Positions 48,238-59,524 of a stretch of 64,000 bases of DNA are shown here, piece by piece. The first letter of the stretch is position 1; each line of letters opens with the position of its first letter. The stretch spans positions 24,566,455 to 24,630,454 of the forward strand of contig CAIIXF020000002.1 of the NCBI GenBank assembly GCA_903813345.2. Reading direction: 5' to 3'. Origin of the DNA: Owenia fusiformis. Its lineage: Eukaryota; Annelida; Polychaeta; Sabellida; Oweniidae. Position numbers and translations under genes: made by a program. The notes under the pieces are model-generated. The model saw only the letters and a program-made list of their open reading frames with translations. It was not told the origin of the DNA and did not search any database.

Positions 48238-49321
48238 TTGTTTCTCCAAAACCGCTACAGATATCACCTTCAAATCTTCAGGGATAACTTATGAGTGTAT
48301 AGATGTGGATCAACTTTTTTTTAGTTCGATAACTTCTTCCTGTCGGCCATTTTGAAGTCAAATGCTAAAATCCTTGTCTGCAAACTTTAAGAAAAATGGC
48401 TTCAAGTTTGCTTTTAAAACTTTAAAATCTTGTTCAGCTCACTTCATTCTACATCTGATTAGGTTTTGGACCTGTTAGCTCAGTCATGGCAGCCATTTTG
48501 AATGTCTTAAGGAAAGTAAGCGCGTGATGTTACTTTGTTTCATATTGAATGGTGTTTTTGAGTTTTCATAATTTAACTATTTAGTAGCTTTATAAATAAT
48601 TTCAGGTGTACTTTGTTGTAAAACCCTATGTTATTGTTAACTTACAGTAGTTATATGTGATAATTTTGTAAAAAGAAATCAGCAAAAACTAATAATCACT
48701 TTTTTTATTGTCAGCCATTTTGGATTTTTTCATCCTAAGATCTTGTCTGTAAAGTCTTGTCTACGCATTTTCAGGTGAACCGTGTGGTAGATCAATTTCA
48801 AATTTTCAGGGTTGACTCTTAGTATAAAAATCTAGTTCTGATTAGTTTTTTGGCATTCTGGATAAATCTTAAGGCAGCCATTCTGGATTTTCCGTCCTGA
48901 AATCTAGTCTGTAAAGTCTTGTCTACGCGTTTTCAGGTGAACCATTTGGTAGATCAATTTCAAATTTTCAGGGATGATTCTTAGCATGAAAATCTAGAAC
49001 TGATTAGTTTTTTTTGCATTCTGGGCAAATGTCAAGGCAGCCATTTTGGATTTTTCCTTCCTAAAATCTTGTCTGTAGAGTCTTGTTTACGCGTTTTCTG
49101 GTTTACTGTTGCCTGATCAATTTCAAATTTTCAGGGTTGGTTTTTAGTATGAAAATCTAGAGCTGACTTATTTTTTGGCATTCTGGGTAAATTTAAAGGT
49201 GGCCATTTTGCATTTTCCGTCCCAAAATTATAACGGTAAAGTCTTGTCTACTCATTTTCAGGATATCCATTTGACGGGATCACCCATTGGTGGGGCCATA
49301 TTGTACACATTTGTGTTCTTG
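48238..49321. repeat. Dispersed repeat with about 160-bp monomers, right copy
   Basis: Direct-orientation copy of 20352-21640 without the GTCT head; monomers at about 48715, 48875, 49040 and 49200. The end (GGTGGGGCCATATTGTACAC, then ACACATTTGTGT hairpin) forms the right border of the 29-kb block. Confidence 0.8.
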
Positions 49322-50480
49322 TATTATATTGTTGAATGCATAATTAGAATTTGCTTTGAGACATGTTCTATTTCCTAAGAGGAACATGGGGAACATTTAT
49401 CTTAAAGCGATTAAGTTTTTCTTTCGAGAAATATTTGATACACTAAAATAAAGAATAGTAATGCATTAGACAATGTAAAAAATGATTGCATTTTCAGTGA
49501 AAATGAGGTTAACATCTTTGAAAAGTGTGTTGATGGGTTGATTTCTAATTAAATATCTCCGAATTTGTTTGACTTTATTATTACTGTATATAATTTTCTT
49601 TGAGATAATGAATGGATCTAAAAGATAAACCTGTCTTCATTATCATAAAATTGTCACAAACCAAGATATAGCCGTCTGAAATTGTTTGCGATAACCTACG
49701 TGCTCCTTTATTAAATATTTTAAAAATCACCAGACAAATAAATCATGAATTAAAATGGAACTGGCTGGGCTCCTCGATGAGATATTGCATGATTTCGTCA
49801 GGATTTCGTCTAAAATTAAAAAAAACGGCTCCAAGAAAAATGGCGATATTCGAAAACTGGACGAAACGTCGTTATTGTCTGACATTAGTAACTGGCTGTA
49901 AATTCTATGTTAGCGATCCAGAAGATGTGAACTAATACATTGATCACTTCATGTGTGTTTTGGAATTTTTGGTGTGGTAATAAGACCAAAACTCGCAATT
50001 CAAATTGTGATATGGAAAAATGGCGAACATTTGATTTCAAATTTTATGATTACGACATGACCCGTATACAGCAGTAAAAACATGCAGGGATTATCTTTGG
50101 ACGAAGGCCATGATAAAGTGGCCTTAGAAGAGGGTAAGATTAAGCAATCCAATATTATGCAATAAGCACAAAACATAGAGAAGATTCTTGTTTTCGACTG
50201 TTACTACCTCATGATACGGAAAATACCATAGAGTCACCAATAGACATTCATATTTTGTGAATCATACATCATTTTGTTGGAAATAGAATGATCTTTCCAA
50301 TGATATATATAATTTATAGATATTTCGACCATATCAGCAAAATATTACAAAAATAAAAATGTGGACGTTTTTAGGCCCAACCTGTATATTATAGATTTTT
50401 TTATAAATTATATTGGAGCTATATATCAACTTCAATTTCTCTTTAAATGATATTCATATTATATTATATCTGATCTGCAG

Positions 50481-51286
50481 CTGCCATATCGTGATTGTGA
50501 TAGCCTTACTGCTCACCGCGGCCATGGAAACACGTGGATTTGATCACAGCAATAAAAAAATTAAAAAAGAACAGGTACATACATGCACGTTTTGCTAATG
50601 TTGTTGGGAAAATGAACGATTGTGTAACAGTACGCATAAAAAAGGAACCGCTCAAACATGTACGAATTCTTTTGGACATGATGTGTAATTTTCAAACTTT
50701 CGGACGTTCAGTGACAGACTTTTAAGGATTTAGATATATGGTCAGGGAAAACAGACTTTATAGGTGTCAAGGGTTTAGAATCATGGTTAGAATAGATAAT
50801 GCAATTCTCTAAAGTTATTGTTAAGAATGTACAGATTTTAATGCACTGTTTAGACAAATACATGAATATCTGCCCGATGGTATTGAAAACATTGGTTTTT
50901 AATATAAATTAATTTTTGATGGTCGCCATGTGTACTATTAAATCAACATAAACTTAAATAATACGTAATTATATACTGGAAATTGTAGAAGGACATGCGT
51001 TCTACCGAACTTTTCTCAGCTCGTGATTTCAAAAGCCAACCACACGCGAAATAAATGACAACACTTATTGTTCATTTTCTATTGTTGAGTTTTATTTTAA
51101 AAGTGTAAAGGGAAACCTTGCTGTCAACTGGAGGAGGGTGATTTGTGTAGTGTAAATAATGGTGACACAATTCGTGATTATGGCTGTTGCAAAGACGAAG
51201 GAATCGAGTGTGCATTCCACAAACAAGATGGGAATATTATTTATAATCGCTGTCTTGCAGTGGGCGAAGTATTTGATCTGAACTAA
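50481..51286 (+). CDS. Exons 2-3 of secreted Cys-rich peptide gene copy 2
   Basis: Exon 2 50481-50574 (acceptor ATCTGCAG, donor GTACAT) and exon 3 51104-51286 (acceptor TTTTAAAAG, stop TAA) join to exon 1 at 18790 for 94 residues. The signal peptide core reads IVIVIALLLTAA. Exon 2 is 9 nt longer than in copy 1 (three extra basic/hydrophobic residues before EQ). Exon 3 keeps all eight cysteines. Against 8098-8280 I see four base differences, all changing amino acids (one S/P and the last residues TQ to DL), and no silent ones. AATAAA at 51306-51311. A splice over 31.7 kb is required, so expression may be reduced. Confidence 0.6.
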
Positions 51287-53025
51287 TATGTTCGAAAAGT
51301 TTATAAATAAAGTAGCATACTGATTTTTATGGTGGTGTTTAATTCGTTATTTTTAGTATTTAAAAGTCTGTAGCCTTAGTATGAAATATTTGAGTGGACA
51401 ATTTACAAGTAAGCCAATCGGCTACAAAAATATGTCAATCGTATCTTTTTTTGGTATTCTCAACACAACAAATTGATACAAAATCAAAATTTATTTCTGA
51501 ATATTCCTCGCACAGAACTTTCTTTATCCTAATGCAAAACAGGTTAAATGCTAGCTGTCATGATAGGTTTCTGTCGAAAATATTCAATTAATCTGCTACA
51601 GCAGACATTCTGTTGATGGAGCACAAACTGCAAGCTCTTAAAGGTGGTATTTTCCCTCGGGCCATTATATGAACACACATACATGTTATTAATCAATAAA
51701 ACATGCCCGTTGTTTTCATTTAGAATAATGACAAATAAAAAGCAGTTGACAATGTACCATATAAAATAATATATTACATACAATATAAAATGATATTACA
51801 AATATACAATGGTCACTCGTCGCTGAAGTTTTATACACATGTTTTTAAATTGTAATTATATTTTGTTCTTATTAATGATATCATATACAGTGTTGACCAG
51901 TTGACGGTGACATTCTTTGATGACACATTTATTAAATTATTCACTGTCTATTTTTGAAAGGTATTGTAGCGTATGACAACGAGTCTAGTTCCAAAAAGCA
52001 CCATACGCAATTTACGCATATATATGTACTCATGACTCAATGAGTGATATTACCCCCATGCTTGAATTGTACGGACCATTTGAGACCCAACTTATGTCAA
52101 ACGATTAACCAATCTATTTACAGATTTACAGAAAGCTAGGTCATATCGCATTACGCAATAGTTTTATCAAAACGTCAATCAATTTAAATGGATATATTTT
52201 AACCAGCGGCGTAAAGGCGTCTCATTGTACGTGTTTGCCGCATAATTTCACGCATAATTATTTGCAATGTTTGCGCGCACATTGTAACTCATATGCATAC
52301 ATAGGACCAAAAATGTGTGTGTATCCTCTTTTATAATACTGTCCTTTCTCACTTAGACTACACTATTTACAAATATAAGAGCAATTTATCAATACCCTAA
52401 TATCACTTAACAGATACTTCTACCACGGCAGGTTTTCAGTGTCTTAAAGCATCAGCTCAGATTTCTATGTTATTTACATCTTTACATCCGTAGTGTTTCA
52501 TTTTATGCTGTTTAGCCCCTTGACTACCAGAGAATTGTGAATAACGTCATAAAAATCAGAATCAGATCTATAGGCAGTGACAAAATTGCAACAACACGCA
52601 CAGTTGACTTACAAATATATGCCTTACATAACCATAAAATAATAAATACATTATTGTAAAAATCGTTAGTTTTCTTCAAATCCAGTATTCACAATTTTTG
52701 GAAATGACAAGGAATGATATGAGCTCAAACTATTCTTTGTTGAGACAATATTTGTCAGGAGTACTCGATCTTGGTATTCAATAGGTTAAACTCAGTAAAG
52801 GCAACACTGAACATTTTCACGTTTCAAAACTGTCCACTTATAAAGTGAAATATGTTCCATTCTCTTTGACAAACTGCATATTTGTCCAACTTTAGCCTTT
52901 TAACGTCTTCGTAACAGTATATTCTATACAATGCTATGATAACTATCTACAGTCACGCCATCTATTTACAGATATATTTACAAGAGTCAAGATTGCCAGG
53001 TTTGCATTTTTTACTTCAATATGCC
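51287..53025. other. Non-coding interval between convergent genes, copy C
   Basis: Polyadenylation signal at 51306-51311, then AT-rich sequence collinear with 99-1959 and 8281-10144, with a small deletion near 52620. No coding frame recognised. Confidence 0.5.
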
Positions 53026-56000
53026 CTATGTCATCCGTATTTGTCGGAATAATGAATATGCTACATTGAATAATGTCAGAATAATTAATATTGAGCTATA
53101 AGAATGATTGTTTAGTGTGGTCACACTACTTGTTGGTTTCTTAATTGCGCTAATACTACTTTTTGGAGGTTTGTAGATCGGATTTCGCTGGTGACCTTTA
53201 TCAACTTTGGAATGATTGTCCGGGGGTGCTCGTTGAATACCGCTACCACATCCATTCTCATCGCCTTCAATAAAAATAGTCAAACATATTTATTCATTCT
53301 TTTTTACTTGATCTACTTTACATACAAGCCATTGTGAGTCCACAAACAACACACCTCCCCACAATGTGATGTCTTGGTACATATTATCAACTTCGTACCA
53401 AAACCACCTTTCACTGCGTTTTAATTTCAGAAGAGTTAATATTTGGACACAAACAAATGAAATATGACAAAGAAAGTAAACAGGATCCAAGTAAAAATCA
53501 GTCAACAATACGAGTCATCATAGAAAATACTTACCACTATTCCGTACATCAAGAATAAGTGAGGATAAATCCTCTGTATTAACTAATGCCTTTCTAGTAA
53601 GACTTAGTTCCTTTAGTCTCGTGCAAGGTAGTTTGTGAATACTTCTTAATTCCTTGTTTTCACCACCATCACCAAGTAATATCTGTATGATAAAAATGAA
53701 TTACTTGAATAAATTGCAATGTTAATCCTTTCAAGCTACTAAGATATTTTCCACTTTAAAAATCTATATTGTTTGAAAACAATTTATCGAAATGTATCTA
53801 TCCTAAAAGGAATCTAATAAGCAACTGATATATAAATATATACAATTGCATAATTGATAATACCCCCAAGGCGCGGTATTCAAACTACGTGCACGCAGTT
53901 TGAAACACTGACAAACTGCACGCATATTTAAAAATGACAGGCGGGGATGACACGACTGTCAAAAGGATGAAAAGTACTGGAAATGCAGGATTAGTTTATC
54001 AGACAGTACCATTATGTGGAGACTCACTTACTTTACAAGAAGCACTCAATTTTCCCCCCGATGTAAACCAAGTTATCGCAATATAAGGTTCATAAGGAGC
54101 TTTCTTGTTAAAAATATACAATGTTGCGTCAAATAATGTCTGTTTGTTTCATGATCATCTGATTTAGAAATATTTTGTAGTGTACGTGAGAACTGGGTTC
54201 AGGTTTACCTATGCAACAAAACCCAAGTATTTTCTACTTCTGTGAAAAGTGCAACATCAACTTATGTGTCGGTAATCGAAAAACAAATGGATTTTTCATT
54301 GATCTGCTTATATTTTAAAATCTGGATCTATGTTCATCTGGACATAGTTTTCGCTATCACATGGTAGAATCATTTAATCACCACCGAATGGACGTATGAA
54401 ACTATAAATCAATGCAGAATAAATGTCTTGAAATGATGTTTGAAAACACAGACTCCAACCTGTACGATGCAATGTTGATATGCGCGCAGTTTGTCAGTGT
54501 ATCAAACTGCGTGCATATTATGCGCGGAGTTTGGATACCACACCGTGACTCCAGTGAGTCAATTTCAAGTTATGAAAATCTATGTTACTTGAAAAAGATT
54601 TATCAAAACTTATTAAAATTTTTTTTAGCAGCAATTTGTTACATATATTAACATATTTGTGATGAATACGCTGGACATTCTTCTGGACGCATATAGCGTT
54701 TTCTTACAATCATATATTAGGAAAAAAAACCAATTAAGACCTCCATAAACAATTGAAATAATATACGTTACCCAGCATGTAAGAGACGATGATCTATAAT
54801 CCTTCTGTGTAATAATTACTTTGACTCCATGTTTGTACTTTAATTCCAACCGACAGGTAAACGCTTAAAACAAAACAAAAAACATGAATAAATGCTCGGA
54901 GTATACGTGTGCATAGTGCATTCAGACATAGACAAATATAGGGTGAAATACATATCATATTCTCTTAAAGATAACATAATAAAGTTATCTGATCTTTATT
55001 AAGTTGTTTTTGAAGTTTTACATATTTAAGTACTCTACTGTTATTGTTTTAAACGTTAAATAAATGTTAGGCTTCATATTTCTAAAGTTGACTAGATGCA
55101 AAAACATACATTGTAAAGCTATCATTCTGGGGCATTTTTCAAGATCAAGGTAAAGATCTAACTTTGTTTTGCTAGAACAATTTGCCGAATCCCAGTCCGA
55201 GATGATTCCTGAAATGTATTTAAACATGTATTTAAGAATTAATAAATTGAAAAACTGAAAAAGCGCCAGGTAATTTTCTACTTTGTAATAGATATCCACC
55301 GAAAACAGAATGAAATATATGTTTTATTTTTTCACAATTATAGTACACACATCTTTGTGAATATGCATTTTTACCGACGTCACGGGAGTTCAATTTTTAT
55401 TAAATCAAAGCCAGAACAAACAATAAGTTATCATTATATACCTGAACAAGTTGGTTCTGGTACAGCAACGCCATCTTTACTTGCTACATTGAATGAATAT
55501 TGGCCATCCAATCCACACTTGTTTGCATCAGACGTCTTAGCTAAAACATGTGATAAATAATTATGTACAATTAACAGATATTTGTTAATGATGGATATAT
55601 TCGATTTGCAAGACAATGAGATTTGAAACACAGACTCTTCACAATTGGGCAGTGTCATGCTTATGCTTGAATTTAATTTTTGTTTATTACAATCGATCGA
55701 AATGTATAACTTTAAAGAACTTCTGAAAGTCGACAAAAAAATTGACAGGCCATGTGGACATACGGTAGACAAAAACGTGTACGAGAAACTTTATATTGAC
55801 AAAGTATGCCGTATACATTCAATACGTGGCAGTCGCTCAGATAGAGAACAAAAATGGCATAACAATATTATTGTAAGTGCTCTTCTGTACAATTTCTTTC
55901 AAATTGATCGCCTGTCATATCCTATAGTAAGCCTAATTTAACCCACAAAGGCACTAATGGGGTCTTTTTGACCCCATGGTCAACGTTCTCTGATACATCT

Positions 56001-56969
56001 AATCCTTGTTATTTAGAAAATCAGTTTTTATGATCAATTTTCGGTACAAATGAGGGATTCACTCTTTTTTGGTCAATTTTGACTTAATGAGTTACGATAA
56101 AATGTTTTAGTTGAACATGCTTTCTGAACTTACCTATCAATATATTCCCGACACCGGCATCGTCAGATCTGCTAGAATGCGCATCAAAAGCACAGAGGTT
56201 GTGTATAGACTGGTCGTAAGACACGCTTCTTGCTAAAAGAATAATAGGAACATTATATGATTGTACTGTAAACGCCCAAATTTTCGCTGACAAAATCTCA
56301 CAATTTGTCAATCTGAAATGCTTCATATGTATTAAATTCCATTGTTTGAAGATGTATTCAGTTGAATTCAATGTTAAATCAAATTTTCACTGTGCCTTTA
56401 ATTTCACTGTCTAGCCTCTTCAGCGAAATTAATGAAAGTAGGGCCCCTTGAAATGTTGGGCTTTTACAGTATTACATTACTGTATTGTATTATTTTGTAT
56501 ATATAGTTATGATAAATCATGTACGTATTTGAATGATTATCATGAACAATTTACATCGTATCCAATAAAACCGTTTGTATGCTTTGCATCAATACCAAGT
56601 CATGACTGTGTTCTAATGATGTCTTTACGGCCATACCAGGACATTTCTTGTCTTGTCAAACATTTTTTTACCCGCCATTAGGATTTCTAATCATTCTAAC
56701 CGTTATTTTGGCAATTATCGTCAATGTCAAATCGATTCTTACATGTGTGTCATACCAATGAGGTCCTTAATCCTTATATGAAGAATTTAAATGGAACTTG
56801 AGTGATCCTAGAACATGAGTGATCCTGGAACTTGAGTGATCTGGGACATGAGTGATCCTAATTATTTACGTACCCATTCTGTACTGAAGCAGTTGCTCGT
56901 GTGGCTTCGTGAACAAGACACAGGTGTACCGTGGCCGACTAAAATGCACCAAAAATAGCACCATTAAAA
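53026..56969 (-). pseudogene. Secreted DUF7042-like protein gene, copy C, start lost
   Basis: Minus-strand exons: 1, 56969-56874; 2, 56232-56134; 3, 55540-55442; 4, 55208-55110; 5, 54863-54772; 6, 53682-53535; 7, 53264-53026. Exons 2-7 are open, have GT/AG borders (exon 5 donor GTAACG intact here) and agree in phase (1,1,1,0,1). Exons 3-5 have the Cys spacing CGL..YSF, TCSG, NCSS, KCP, TCW; exon 7 ends in a hydrophobic anchor-like tail. Exon 1 is damaged: a 5-bp loss in the signal peptide relative to copy B leaves no in-frame ATG, and the DIRS-like element lies about 55 bp upstream. A connecting exon between 1 and 2 was not found. An alternative promoter or start cannot be excluded. Confidence 0.6.
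53875..54539. mobile_element. 665-bp foldback element with about 60-bp inverted ends
   Basis: The left end GGTATTCAAACT and right end (GGTATCCAAACT on the minus strand) lead into a shared CACGCAGTTTGAAACACTGA block in inverted orientation. The interior includes a 50-codon plus-strand frame starting MTGGDDTTVKRM at 53934, not recognised and not open in copy B (11224). It lies in intron 5 of the minus-strand gene; copy B has a version with the left end partly deleted (about 11190) and the right end at about 12600-12680. Confidence 0.5.
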
Positions 56970-57439
56970 CGATGCTTACAGAAACAGGACATGGTTTGTA
57001 AAAATAAAGTATTATGTTTTTTTTAAAAAATTTTCATCGTCCGGCATCAATCTTGCATCAATCCTACATGGTCACCTAGACTTAAAGGCTTCACAGAGCA
57101 GGGACATGACATTTGGCAAGGTTGGCGATGTATAAGCGAGCGAAGGACAGCGGAACAGAGACTTTCTGCAACAGTAATTCTCTCATTTTATTATGTAAAC
57201 TCTTACACTTACCTAATATGCTACTAATTGCCTTAATCCTACCATATAGCCTTTCTATGGTGAAACTTATACATGTATGTATTTCGTGACAACCCTGTCT
57301 CCGTCACGAGTCTATGACCTCAATTTTATCCACCATTTTCTTTCGTAAACAGGAAAATTTTTCTATGTGAAAACAAATAGTTTAATTTAGCTTTAGTATA
57401 GTGAATTGAGTAACTTTGATAGTGCGTCATTGTTCAAAA

Positions 57440-59524
57440 ATGTCGGATAGTTCTAAAAAAGAACGTAAATCTGATAGAGAAGACACAGATAAAGAACATT
57501 TGAGCAGTGAAAATCGGAACGTCGATAAAAATGTTCACAGTCAAGATACGGCGAAAAAATACAGAACTGTATCCTTTGACAAGAAAAGAAGTAATACTAG
57601 CTCAGGTAGTAGTGCTTCTAGTTCACCCATTCAGAAATCTAAGAGATCCCGTCGGGACTCTAGTTCTGAACATAGCAGAGATCGACGGCGTCGATCTTAT
57701 ACACCTGATTTGAACAAGAATAGACCACGTCGTGCTGGTCATTCTTCTTGTGAGAAATCCCGTCGGGATTCAAGTCAGGACGGTAGACGTGAACAACGCC
57801 ATCGTTCACGTGTATCAAAGAAGAGTAAGAAGAGATCACGCCGTGCTGATACTTCTTCAGATAGCTCAGTGTACAGCCAGTACAGTGAGTCTAGTCCTAA
57901 CTACAGGAGACATGGCCGGCATCGTCGGTCATATTCACCTCATAAGGGTTATAAGAAGTCACATCGTGCTGACAGATATCACAGGGAACATAAAAGGCGT
58001 TTCCGATCACCTTCATCTTCCCCTGAAAATAGATCTAGATATGATAAATTCAAATCTCGAAGAATAGATAATCATAGTTCTAATGATACGTCAACTCATA
58101 TGCCCCAGGTTCAAAAAAGGGAATACTTTGATTATCAACAGCGTGAGGATTTCACACGTTCAGTCCCATCGTGCGGACATCCTTATCAAAAGTTTGACAA
58201 TGCTGGTGAATCAGCTTTTTCAGTCGGAAATAACACTTTTTCGCAAGAATCGCGTAAATTTCCTATGCGTTTTCTACAATCTCTTCCTACTATGAGGCAA
58301 TCGGACATTCCTCATGGAGGCCATTCTTTTGAAGAACGTGGTACTGATTTTATTCCTGGTATGTCTAGACAGGAGAGACAACTGAACAGGGATCACATGT
58401 ATTCATCTCCTCCTGTTGTACCACGTACTACTTCACTAAAAGAAACTTTTTCTTTAAATGAAGACATTGAAGAAGAACAGCCAGCAGTGGAAGTGTCCAT
58501 TTCAGATGAAATGACACAAGCGGTAAGTATGGTAAGAGACTGCTTCCCAGGTCTTATAGGTGAGTTGTCTACACGAAAATCGGCATATAAATCCAAATCT
58601 TTAGTCAGGGATAAAACACCCATTGTGCCAAAATCACTTGAATTGCCACTTTGTCCGGGTGTTAAACACAATCTGGCTGAAGGTGTTCATCTTTTCAAGG
58701 ATTATCCTCCAAATGCGTTCTTGAAGGATTTTCCTAGCTTCGACAGCAAACGGTTTAAACTTAATAAGAAATTATATCAAGTTGTACCTTCAGAAGCTGG
58801 AGTTAAACCCTGTGAATTAGATGTTGACTTTCCTACGATAGTCTCATCTAAATTCAAGAATCAAAAACAGGGTAACACAGGTCAAACAACCAAGTCCGAG
58901 TTAAATCCTCGACCTTTTCTGGCCACCAAGACAATGGCAGATTGGGAGGGGGTTGTAAGAGAGCAATTGCTAACAACATCCCATACAGAGTGGTTCATAG
59001 GAACAGTGAAACCTCTTTTTGAAGAGTTACTTGAGCAAGGTAACACTTCAGAGGAAGATGTCTGGAAAGAGAAGCTTGAAAAAGCGCTCACACTTGTTAA
59101 AGTAGCAGGCAGGTGTATTGAAGATAATTATCGCCTGACTACATACCTCCTGAATCAAATAGTAGCTTGTAGGAGGCACTCATACATTGGGATGAGAGCA
59201 GACAGGGACATCCCCTTCAGTATTACTAAGGAATTGATGTCTTTAGATAGTAGTTCTGGAAAATTATTCCAGAACAAATTGCCAGATGTCAAAGATAGCC
59301 TCAAAACTGCTAAAGCTGATTTAGCTCAGACTCGCATTTCAGCTCCAAAGAAGAGTCAATCTGACAAACCTGTTTTTTCAGATAATAAAGACTCAGGTCA
59401 ATCTTCCTTTCGAGGTAGGGGAAGAGGAAGTAACAGAGGCTATAACAAGGGAAATAGAGGCCGAGGTAGTTCAAGAGGAGTTGCCAAGTCCTCTAAAGGC
59501 CGGGGTCGTGGTACCCCTAAGTGA
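57440..59524 (+). CDS. DIRS1-like Gag protein, 694 aa
   Basis: Open from ATG at 57440 to TGA at 59522-59524. The first 200 residues are S/R/K-rich with many RRDSS and RSRR phrases, resembling an SR-rich nucleic-acid-binding tail. The middle (about 370-610) is less biased and matches the layout of DIRS Gag cores (PPNAFLKDFPSFDSKRFKLN, then a helical region with TTYLLNQIVACRRHSYIG). The C-terminus is glycine/arginine-rich (FRGRGRGSNRGYNKGNRGRG). No CCHC knuckle seen. It overlaps the RT frame by about 40 nt. No damage visible, so it may be young. Confidence 0.8.
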   Translation: MSDSSKKERKSDREDTDKEHLSSENRNVDKNVHSQDTAKKYRTVSFDKKRSNTSSGSSASSSPIQKSKRSRRDSSSEHSRDRRRRSYTPDLNKNRPRRAGHSSCEKSRRDSSQDGRREQRHRSRVSKKSKKRSRRADTSSDSSVYSQYSESSPNYRRHGRHRRSYSPHKGYKKSHRADRYHREHKRRFRSPSSSPENRSRYDKFKSRRIDNHSSNDTSTHMPQVQKREYFDYQQREDFTRSVPSCGHPYQKFDNAGESAFSVGNNTFSQESRKFPMRFLQSLPTMRQSDIPHGGHSFEERGTDFIPGMSRQERQLNRDHMYSSPPVVPRTTSLKETFSLNEDIEEEQPAVEVSISDEMTQAVSMVRDCFPGLIGELSTRKSAYKSKSLVRDKTPIVPKSLELPLCPGVKHNLAEGVHLFKDYPPNAFLKDFPSFDSKRFKLNKKLYQVVPSEAGVKPCELDVDFPTIVSSKFKNQKQGNTGQTTKSELNPRPFLATKTMADWEGVVREQLLTTSHTEWFIGTVKPLFEELLEQGNTSEEDVWKEKLEKALTLVKVAGRCIEDNYRLTTYLLNQIVACRRHSYIGMRADRDIPFSITKELMSLDSSSGKLFQNKLPDVKDSLKTAKADLAQTRISAPKKSQSDKPVFSDNKDSGQSSFRGRGRGSNRGYNKGNRGRGSSRGVAKSSKGRGRGTPK

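Larger units (their letters stand above)
20206..49321. other. 29-kb block inserted in intron 1 of peptide gene copy 2
   Basis: The sequence left of 20206 (AAATGCAACCTTTT) and right of 49321 (TATTATATTGTTGAATGC) is contiguous at about 6250 in the other locus copy, so the whole block is absent there. The outermost 20224-20239 and about 49290-49305 share TGGGGCCATATTGT in direct orientation. A TAT at each border could be a short target duplication. The block holds the GTCT-array repeat, the Helitron-type gene, Penelope-associated inverted arms, a foldback element and two mariners. It may be one giant element or stacked insertions. Confidence 0.7.
49322..57018. repeat. Tandem locus unit, copy C
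   Basis: Collinear with 6255-17160 apart from the insertions present only in copy B. Ends at about 57018, where the match to 17150 (TATTATGTTTTT) stops and the DIRS-like element starts. Confidence 0.75.

Noticed and set aside
55645-55941. 99-codon plus-strand ORF (from 55645) ending at a GTAAGT-like donor
   Set aside because: Open in copy C only; the matching stretch at 15750-15980 has stops, and no partner exon was found. Left as chance.
56448-56681. 77-codon Cys-containing ORF on the plus strand
   Set aside because: Not open in copy B at the matching place and lies in an intron of the opposite gene.
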